Assembly: GCA_031963045.1 (NCBI GenBank)
Contig: JASSUK010000043.1
Span: 1-64,000 of the forward strand
Source of the DNA: JASSUD01 sp031963045
GTDB lineage: Bacteria > Pseudomonadota > Gammaproteobacteria > Burkholderiales > Burkholderiaceae
DNA length: 64,000 nt
Reading direction: 5' to 3'
Of this stretch, positions 58,009 through 64,000 are shown piece after piece. The position numbers and the translations under genes were made by a program. The first letter of the stretch is position 1; each line of letters begins with the position of its first letter. Below the pieces are notes generated by a model, which was given only the letters and a program-made list of their open reading frames with translations, was not told the origin of the DNA and made no database searches.

Positions 58009-58154
58009 TAAAGGTCGGCTAGCTTTAAAAAGAAATAACCGCCGCCAAGCCCTAAATAGGCACCTAGCACAGCAGTAAGTACGAAGAGTTAAATACGATT
58101 CATGAAGCGATAGTTAATGTGTAGCCGCTTCAATATAAACTGATTCAATCCGAT

Positions 58155-58412
58155 GTGGGGCTGCACGCGAAAGAGAATTCTTTGCTGGCTATTGATTGCG
58201 CGCGTTATGCGCAGATGTTTTTCAACAGTGCAGACCTGGATTTGAAAAATGCTTGTCCAGGCTCATTTGCACTCTCTCCAACGCCAGAGATAATCAATGC
58301 GTTGATACGAGACTATCAGGCGATGGCTGTAATGATTTTTGGTTAAGTGCCGGATTTCGCACTAGTGGTAAGTAAGATTGTGGAACTGGAACGGCAAATT
58401 AATCAAATTTAG
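58155..58412 (+). pseudogene. AbiEii-type nucleotidyltransferase toxin, C-terminal remnant
   Basis: Reads SFALSPTPEIINALIRDYQA, MAVMIFG, stop (58344-58346), then VPDFALVVSKIVELERQINQ. The DY-x-x-M-x-x-MIFG-x-x-P-x-F pattern is the C-terminus of AbiEii/MenT-like toxins of type IV toxin-antitoxin (abortive infection) systems. A TAA replaces the Glu codon after MIFG. The catalytic domain and the AbiEi antitoxin are gone. Confidence 0.75.
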
Positions 58413-58474
58413 TTGTAATAGTTCTGACGTTCATCTCTGTTCCTTTTGCAGAAATCCGGCCGGGGCTGCATCGA

Positions 58475-58963
58475 CTACACAAGCGTTACCATCAACTCGT
58501 CCTTACGAGCGGCCATCTGAGCACCCAGTTTAATCATGTCCAGTTTTGAGGCTTCGACCTTTGGGAACATCTCGTTCTGCTCTTCCTTTACATGGTGCTT
58601 CACGTACTCGGATAACACCGTGATCTTGGCGTCGAACATTTCACCATCGGGCTCAACGTCCTTGACTTGAGCGATGAGGTTCTTGAGAGTTGCGTGTTCG
58701 ATGGTCGCCTCGGGTACTAATTCGTGGTCCTTCAAGGCTTTCTTAACGGCGGGATAAAATATCTCTTCTTCAATCTGGGCATGGACGGTTAGCGCGATGC
58801 AAATTTGCGCGACCAAGTCTTTTTTCTTCGTGATCGCGCTGGCTTTTTCGTATTCTGCAAAGAGCTTACTGACGTGTTTGTGGTCAGCCCGCAGCATCGC
58901 CGTGGCCCCCAAGGTACTTGATGCGTGGTTGGCATTCTTCTGCGTCGTTGACGTGCTTGTCAT
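58475..58963 (-). CDS. Hemerythrin HHE-domain protein
   Basis: 162 residues; AAGGA precedes the ATG at 58963. Metal-ligand pattern: ADHKHVSKLFAEYE, then HAQIEEEIFYPAVK, then IEHATLKNLI, then YVKHHVKEEQNEMFPKVE. These are the His/Glu ligands of the two-helix-pair hemerythrin fold that binds a di-iron centre and oxygen or NO. The gene, with its two neighbours, is visibly more GC-rich than the surrounding region. The three together resemble stress-related clusters of soil proteobacteria and may be a recent acquisition. Confidence 0.9.
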   Translation of the reverse strand: MTSTSTTQKNANHASSTLGATAMLRADHKHVSKLFAEYEKASAITKKKDLVAQICIALTVHAQIEEEIFYPAVKKALKDHELVPEATIEHATLKNLIAQVKDVEPDGEMFDAKITVLSEYVKHHVKEEQNEMFPKVEASKLDMIKLGAQMAARKDELMVTLV

Positions 58964-59069
58964 AATTCGGTCCTTTGGGAGGATGCTGCAAGAATAAATG
59001 CATGGACAAAGCGATCAAAATGATGATCGGGATAGGCATGCCGAGAAATAGCAATAGAGATGAACGCAT
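58884..59069 (-). CDS. Small membrane protein
   Basis: 61 residues, with one strong membrane helix at the N-terminus (LLLFLGMPIPIIILIALSMHLF). The G-x-PIPIIILI pattern is common in small single-span proteins of soil proteobacteria. The end of the frame overlaps the hemerythrin start by 80 bases, so the natural stop may have been lost and the tail HVNDAEECQPRIKYLGGHGD may be read-through. Confidence 0.5.
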   Translation of the reverse strand: MRSSLLLFLGMPIPIIILIALSMHLFLQHPPKGPNYDKHVNDAEECQPRIKYLGGHGDAAG

Positions 59070-59100
59070 ATTGTGGCTACAGGAGCAGTCCTATGGCGAT

Positions 59101-60036
59101 TCATAAATCTCGGCGACGGCCACCACACGCGGCGCTAAAACTGGCGAAAAAGGCACCGGAAAGCAGCGACACGGAAAGCCAAAGTGCTGCATACGAAGAT
59201 GCCTTGCGCAACTTGTCGGCGGATTCCCGCGCGGTGGCCTCGGCCTCTTTGAGTTTTACCTGGACCTTGTCAAAGATGGCAGTCACACGCTTTTCGGCGT
59301 CTGCTTGAGCGATGCCTGTGCGTTGCGCGACCAGTTGGGCAACGTAGCGCATATCTTCTGGAGGCAAAGCATCTGTTCGGATGGCATTGGAAAAGATACG
59401 AATAACTTCAGATGTGGAAGTGGCGATGCTGGCTTCACTGCCAGTTGACTGGGCTGAGGCTGCACTCGTCGATACGCTTATATCCTTACGAAAAAGCGAA
59501 TCGACAAAGTAACCCATGCCGTCACCAAGAAAAGGGGCATTGTTCTTGGCTACTACCGCCCCAGCGCCGGCAGCAGCGCCTGCAACCGAAGCACCTGCTT
59601 GCCCCCCTTTGCTCACAATAGAGCTAATGGTTGTAGTTAGCAGCGCCACCATCATCAGCGTCGCCACGGCCCATGCGAGGAGACCATGAGTGGCGTCGCG
59701 AAAATATACCTCGCCCGTGTGCGCGACCTCCCATTTCGTCCGTAGATGACCGGCCAGATACCCGCCCATGCCGGACGCCGCTAGTTGCGTAAAAGTAATC
59801 CACAAAATCGTCGACAGACCCATCGTCGGCGTGCTGGCGCCTTGATTCGGCCACGGAGAGACGGATGAGAAACCAAGGCCCATGCCAAGAATTAGAAGAA
59901 TCAAGGAAAGTGCGGCTGCCCCGGCTGCGCCTGCAAGAATGGCATCCCAAGAGACGCCTGATGTGCTCGCAGTTATCTCAGCTGAATGAGGGCCACGTGC
60001 TGACGGTTCGCCCTTGCGTGAGGTTGATACATTCAT
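59101..60036 (-). CDS. Membrane protein with Gly/Ala-rich helices, function unknown
   Basis: 311 residues; an A/G-rich ribosome site (GGAGAAAAAG) precedes the ATG. Four to five membrane segments: WDAILAGAAGAAALSLILLI, STILWITFTQLAASGMGGYL, GLLAWAVATLMMVALLTTTI and, at the end, AALWLSVSLLSGAFFASFSA. Between them lies a soluble helical part with AEKRVTAIFDKVQVKLKEAE. The family is common in Burkholderia and Rhizobiales, but I cannot name it. It heads the minus-strand run that includes the small membrane protein and hemerythrin. Confidence 0.7.
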   Translation of the reverse strand: MNVSTSRKGEPSARGPHSAEITASTSGVSWDAILAGAAGAAALSLILLILGMGLGFSSVSPWPNQGASTPTMGLSTILWITFTQLAASGMGGYLAGHLRTKWEVAHTGEVYFRDATHGLLAWAVATLMMVALLTTTISSIVSKGGQAGASVAGAAAGAGAVVAKNNAPFLGDGMGYFVDSLFRKDISVSTSAASAQSTGSEASIATSTSEVIRIFSNAIRTDALPPEDMRYVAQLVAQRTGIAQADAEKRVTAIFDKVQVKLKEAEATARESADKLRKASSYAALWLSVSLLSGAFFASFSAACGGRRRDL

Positions 60037-60493
60037 CTTTTTCTCCGTTGTGAATTCAAAGCATTATCCTCACAAATCAATTGAAATTGATAAGGGGGGC
60101 ATACAACGATTCGTATGTACCATGAAGGACTCTGTTTTTATGTACAGAAAAACCCTGATAAGTCCTAAATAATAACTATTTTTATAATTCTTATATGTTG
60201 AACTCGATATAGAGTGTAAGAGGTGGCGTTGAAGCGGTTGGAGTTGAGCGAAGCAGAGCGAATTAAGCTAGAAAAAATATCGAGTAGTCGTTGGGATTGT
60301 TTTGGGTGGGTAGGGTCAGAGGTCACTAAATAATACAGGGATAACCCTATCGATTAACCCTACTATTAACACTTACAGTCCAATAAGTCGACTCTTATAA
60401 AGAGGTCGAATGCGCAAAAAAATATGCGTAGTAGCCAATTTGAGCAGCAAAAGGCAATATTTGCTGTAGGAAAATGATCCCATCAGGAAATTT
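60037..60493. other. Gap with an IS630-like remnant (about 60223-60333)
   Basis: A 36-codon frame from GTG reads VALKRLELSEAERIKLEKIS, like the N-terminus of IS630-type transposases, and then stops. No other feature is seen except the region upstream of the DsbA-like gene. Confidence 0.4.
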
Positions 60494-61165
60494 ATGAAAA
60501 CTATCCGTTATTTTTTTGCCACGTTATATATGTCAATCATTATGAGTGCGCTTGTCATTCCGATGACGCGCGCTTACGCTTCGCCTTCAATACCCGTAGC
60601 GGGTACTGATTATGAAGTACTCCGTACCTCTGCGTCATCTGCTATACCAGCAGGCAAAATAGAGGTGTTGGAGTTTTTCTGGTATTCCAGTCCGCACGAT
60701 TATGCCCTGGAGCCAAAACTGGCCGATTGGATTAGAAATCAAGGATCCGATGTCATTTTCAAGCGTGTACCGGTAGCATTTGGCCCTAATTTTGAACCGC
60801 AGCAACGGCTCTATCATTCGCTAGATATATTAGGTGCCGTTGACCAAATGACGCTTAAAGTCTTTGAAGAGATACAGGTCAAAAGAAATCGTCTTCTCAC
60901 ACCTCAAGCACAGGCAAATTTTGTGGCAACACAGGGCATCGACCGACAAAAATTCTTATCGGCTTACAATTCATTTAAAACCGCAGCTGAAGTGCAAAAA
61001 GACAATAAACTTACTAGCCAATATGGTATACAAGGTGTACCCGCACTAGTAGTTCAAGGTCAATACATAACGTCCCCTGCAATGACGCAAAGTCTTGATG
61101 GTTTAATCCAAGTGCTGGACTTTTTGGTATCGAAAGCACGCGCAGAAACACTTCAATCGCAGTAA
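60494..61165 (+). CDS. dsbA: DsbA homologue without catalytic cysteines
   Basis: 223 residues with a signal peptide (SIIMSALVIPMTRAYA). The fold is DsbA throughout: PVAGTDYEVL, GKIEVLEFFWYSSPHDYALE, KRVPVAFGPNFEPQQRLYHS, and the cis-Pro loop GIQGVPALVVQGQY. The active site, normally C-P-H-C, reads S-P-H-D, so both redox cysteines are replaced. It cannot oxidise thiols by the usual chemistry. It may be a chaperone or a decaying copy, though the frame is fully intact. The sequence is of Burkholderia type. A terminator hairpin follows, and the 3' end is duplicated after the next gene. Confidence 0.93.
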   Translation: MKTIRYFFATLYMSIIMSALVIPMTRAYASPSIPVAGTDYEVLRTSASSAIPAGKIEVLEFFWYSSPHDYALEPKLADWIRNQGSDVIFKRVPVAFGPNFEPQQRLYHSLDILGAVDQMTLKVFEEIQVKRNRLLTPQAQANFVATQGIDRQKFLSAYNSFKTAAEVQKDNKLTSQYGIQGVPALVVQGQYITSPAMTQSLDGLIQVLDFLVSKARAETLQSQ

Positions 61166-61234
61166 ATACCTTGTTCTCGTTGATTAGATTATTTTTATAA
61201 TTTTTTAATCCACGCAGAGGCAGTTGAACAAGAA

Positions 61235-61266
61235 CGGTGCACTACATTCCAGAATGTAGTGCACCG
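61235..61266 (+). terminator. Terminator hairpin after the DsbA-like gene
   Basis: CGGTGCACTACATTC, two bases, and the exact complement: a 15-bp stem followed by CTTTGC. A diverged copy lies at 63090-63121. The rest of 61166-61574 holds no gene. Confidence 0.7.
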
Positions 61267-61574
61267 CTTTGCATTTGAAATGTCGATTTTTATTATATAT
61301 ACTGAGTGCTGCCATACCGAGCTTGATGATCATTTAGTCCTGTTCCTCGTACCATATCATTTCCATAGATCGCATCATTAGATGCCATCTAGACTAGACG
61401 CATACGGCTGGAAAATCCTAGTACCTAGGATGCTATTTCATCCATACCAGCATCTCCCATAGTAAATGCAATCTGCTTCTATAAAACGACATTAGCCGCA
61501 CCTTATGGCTTAATCAAAATCTGCCTTGGTGGAACGCTTTAGATTTCCCCACACCCGACTCGAGGTCTTTAGTT

Positions 61575-62852
61575 ATGCGCTGGCAGAAATTAATGGATAA
61601 ACGCATCGGCATTATTCCATTACCGCTTTATTTTATTATTCTTGTTTGCTTGGGTATCCTTCTCAGTCTCAATAAAATATCAGGCGATATTTCTATTATG
61701 ATTGCGGTGCTGAGTGTATGCGGCTTCACCTTTGCGGGGTTGGGTGCGTCTATTCCAGGCCTGCGCCACATTGGTGGGTCGGTTATCGCGACGATTTTTC
61801 TTCCCGCCTGCTTGGTGCATTACCAACTCTTACCGGCTGAATTAGTCGAATCCATCAGCGACTTCTGGCAATCGACCAAATTTTTATACTTATTTATCGC
61901 CTGTGTGATCGTCGGCAGTATTCTGAGCATGGATCGTCAGACGCTGATTGCGGGCATGGTCAAAATTTTTATTCCGCTGGCTTCTGGCTCTGTGCTGGCC
62001 ATTATGGCAGGCACCTTGACGGGGATGGCCTTTGGATTAAGCGCGCATCATACGTTCTTTTATATCATCATCCCCATCATGGCCGGCGGCATCGGTGAAG
62101 GTGCTATTCCGCTGACTCTGGGCTATTCAGATATTCTGAACATATCGCAAAGCCAACTCTTTGCCCAAATCGTGCCGGCTATTGTGCTCGGCAATTTAAC
62201 AGCGATTATCTGTGCGAGTTTGCTGCATCAGTTTGGAAAGCGCTACCCTCGCTTCAACGGGCATGGCCGCCTCTATGCTGCTCACGAAGAGATACCCGCC
62301 CATTCTCTCGATGCGCGCTCTGTCGGTGTGGAGCATATTGCTGCGGCTGGCATGGTGGCGATTTGTTTATACATACTAGGCATACTGATTCATAGGTTTA
62401 CCGGCTTACCGGCTCCTGTAGCGATGCTTTTTCTTGCCGTGCTCGCTAAACTTACTCACGCCGTTTCGCCTAAGTTAGAAGGCGGTGCGCACATGGTGTA
62501 TTATTTTTTCTCCAAAGCCGTGACGTATCCCTTGCTCTTCGCTGTTGGTATCACCACTACATCGTGGAATGATCTAATGGCTGCGTTCACCTTAGCCAAT
62601 TTGGTCACCATTACCGTGACGGTATTTACGCTCACCACGGTCGGCTTTTTTATGGGGAAATGGGTAGGCCTCTATCCGATCGAAAGCGCCATCATTAATG
62701 CCTGCCATAGCGGTATGGGCGGCGTCGGCGATGTGGCGATCCTCACGTCGGCCCATCGACTACAACTCATGCCATTTGCACAAATAGCCACTCGTTTAGG
62801 AGGGGCGCTTACTATCACTATTGCGATAATTTTACTGCGGATAGTGTCATAA
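61575..62852 (+). CDS. 2-hydroxycarboxylate (citrate/malate) sodium symporter
   Basis: 425 residues, about 11 membrane helices. The two re-entrant GG-x-G motifs of the 2HCT family are clear: MAGGIGEGAIPLTLGYSDIL (about 170-190) and CHSGMGGVGDVAILTSAHRL (about 378-400), each in its inverted half. The central loop between the halves contains RYPRFNGHGRLYAAHEE. The family (CitS, CimH, MaeN) takes up citrate or malate with Na+ or H+. The C-terminal Arg (ATRLGGALTI) that binds a substrate carboxylate is present. Which acid is carried cannot be told. An intracellular symbiont would take up host organic acids with it. Confidence 0.92.
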   Translation: MRWQKLMDKRIGIIPLPLYFIILVCLGILLSLNKISGDISIMIAVLSVCGFTFAGLGASIPGLRHIGGSVIATIFLPACLVHYQLLPAELVESISDFWQSTKFLYLFIACVIVGSILSMDRQTLIAGMVKIFIPLASGSVLAIMAGTLTGMAFGLSAHHTFFYIIIPIMAGGIGEGAIPLTLGYSDILNISQSQLFAQIVPAIVLGNLTAIICASLLHQFGKRYPRFNGHGRLYAAHEEIPAHSLDARSVGVEHIAAAGMVAICLYILGILIHRFTGLPAPVAMLFLAVLAKLTHAVSPKLEGGAHMVYYFFSKAVTYPLLFAVGITTTSWNDLMAAFTLANLVTITVTVFTLTTVGFFMGKWVGLYPIESAIINACHSGMGGVGDVAILTSAHRLQLMPFAQIATRLGGALTITIAIILLRIVS

Positions 62853-62919
62853 AGCGCCAGGATCAGCAGGCGATGTGCGTGCCAGCTGTCCGAACGGCTT
62901 TCATAGCCCCACATCATTG

Positions 62920-63145
62920 CGTCTCCTGCAATGACGCAAGGTCTTGATGGTGCAATCCAAGTGCTGGACTTTTTGGTATCGAAAGCACGCGCAGAAACAC
63001 TTTAATCACAGTAAATAGGTTGTTCTCGTTGATTAGATTATTTTTCTTTGTATAATTTTTTAATCCGCGCAGAGGCAGTTGAATAAAAACGGCGCATTAC
63101 ATTTCAGAATGTAGTGCGCCGTTTTGCATTTGAAATGCTGGTTTT
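62920..63145 (+). repeat. Duplicated 3' end of the DsbA-like gene with its terminator
   Basis: 62920-63145 repeats 61071-61290 with few changes: CTGCAATGACGCAA, AAGTGCTGGACTTTTTGGTA, TCGAAAGCACGCGCAGAAAC, and the hairpin (63090-63104 / 63107-63121, followed by TTTT). It gives the transporter a terminator that came from the neighbouring gene. Nothing else is seen up to 63249. Confidence 0.9.
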
Positions 63146-63249
63146 TACAGCTTAGGCTAATCTAATTTTTATTTATTACCTGGGTGCTATGCTTTGATTC
63201 ATCGTGAAGTAGATAGTACATGCTAAGGCGCTGGACATTATTTTAGTCA

Positions 63250-63831
63250 CTAACTTTTAGTTTTATTGCGTAAAATAATTTTTTCTATGGTAAGAATCGA
63301 CATTTTTGTATGAAGTGCGATATTTGCGCAAATATCTATTTTCGTGGCCTTAGGGTAATTTTTTTGGGCCTTTAAATAATAATTATTGATACATTTTTTT
63401 GCTGCGTCTGAATAAGATTTTCTATAATTTTGCCTCTTAAAAAAATCCACATTTTTCAGTAAAGGATCCAATAAGATATGCTGGTATTTCTCATCTTGCA
63501 TGGGGTTGGTGCATGCTCTAACTTTTGCATGCTTTCTACGCATACTCCTGCTTAAATTTGTAAAAGAAAGGTCTTTTTTATTTGCCTTATAAAATTCTTT
63601 TTCTGCCATTTCTACTGCCATTATTGGCGCTTCTTTTTTGTCCTGCGGTAGAATCTCTCGCTTTAGAGGTTCTGATGGCATGCTAGCGTGCGGAAAATGA
63701 TTTCCTGATTTATGGGTATATTCCACATTCTCTGTATTTACATATACTGGATAGTCCTCAAAGTGAAGTTGAGTCAGAGATAATTTTTCAGATTCCGAGA
63801 GAGGGGCTGATTGCTTTACTTCCTCCTTCAT
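63250..63831 (-). CDS. Hypothetical protein, possibly 5'-truncated
   Basis: 193 codons from the ATG at 63831. The frame stays open upstream for about 40 more codons without an ATG (EGWEQWVNLPQPEFSTAIHS, PLLPPPLNSLFAQHPSSSDM) and reads like protein, so the true start may be lost or be a rare codon. The N-terminal half is charged and low in structure. The C-terminal half is basic and helical (NYRKSYSDAAKKCINNYYLK, ATKIDICANIALHTKMSILT). I do not recognise it. In style it resembles the repeat protein at 43362. Confidence 0.5.
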   Translation of the reverse strand: MKEEVKQSAPLSESEKLSLTQLHFEDYPVYVNTENVEYTHKSGNHFPHASMPSEPLKREILPQDKKEAPIMAVEMAEKEFYKANKKDLSFTNLSRSMRRKHAKVRACTNPMQDEKYQHILLDPLLKNVDFFKRQNYRKSYSDAAKKCINNYYLKAQKNYPKATKIDICANIALHTKMSILTIEKIILRNKTKS

Positions 63832-64000
63832 GTCTGATGAAGAAGGATGCTGCGCGAATAGAGAATTTAGAGGAGGTGGAAGTAAGGGGCTATGGATAGC
63901 GGTAGAGAATTCAGGTTGAGGTAGATTAACCCATTGCTCCCATCCCTCGCTATGGGTCTAGCTACCCACATGCTTTGCTGAGGAGCGAGAACAGGGCTAC

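Noticed and set aside
1930..58346. Alternative genetic code or systematic stop-codon read-through.
   Set aside because: All three stop codons occur as internal lesions and also as normal ends of intact genes. Frameshifts are as common as stops. Decay explains both.

Overview
The window looks like a degenerate, repeat-rich accessory region of a Burkholderia-related intracellular symbiont, possibly an endofungal one. Three things suggest this: a DsbA homologue of Burkholderia type, a cluster of F-box/ankyrin proteins of the kind intracellular bacteria deliver into eukaryotic hosts, and six large NACHT NTPase genes, one cut by the window start. The organism assignment is inference from protein style; no rRNA or housekeeping gene is present to prove it.

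Two systems are interleaved. The first is a decaying conjugative element of SXT/IncA-C type, almost all on the minus strand. From 1.7 to 6.2 kb it has a MobI-like mobilization gene, a box-rich possible oriT, an FlhC-like (SetC/AcaC-like) activator, a zinc-ribbon/Toprim primase, an ArdA-like protein, a small membrane protein and a DUF1845-like gene. From 12.6 to 35.2 kb, read right to left, it has DUF4400, dsbC, traC, trbI, an S26-like peptidase (trhF), a trbC-traW fusion, traU and traN, in the SXT/F order. A truncated integrase abuts a tRNA-Arg(ACG) at 35.2-35.8 kb and marks one end. Many genes carry a single frameshift or in-frame stop (mobI, flhC-like, primase, traC, dsbC, DUF4400). trbI, trhF, traW, traU and traN are open.

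The second system is a family of giant STAND proteins. Two architectures occur: helical N-terminus/NACHT/pentapeptide/WD40 (6.4-12.4, 37.5-42.9 kb, and the cut gene at 1-649), and TPR-like/TIR-or-SEFIR-like/NACHT/HEAT (20.6-26.5, 30.6-34.5, 46.3-51.6 kb). Each architecture has its own conserved C-terminal module. The repeats are near-identical in DNA, with differences concentrated in a few codons, as in fungal HET/NLR sensors. Two genes sit exactly in gaps of the tra operon. A shared leader, a ParD-like remnant downstream, and one locus where leader and ParD remnant are joined without the gene suggest these genes move or are lost as cassettes.

The right part (51.7-64 kb) holds three F-box/ankyrin proteins, an AbiEii remnant, a block with a hemerythrin-like protein and membrane proteins, a DsbA homologue that lacks both catalytic cysteines, a 2-hydroxycarboxylate (citrate/malate) transporter flanked by a duplication of the dsbA 3' end, and a hypothetical protein. 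Remnants of IS21, IS66, IS630, a resolvase and group II introns are scattered between genes.
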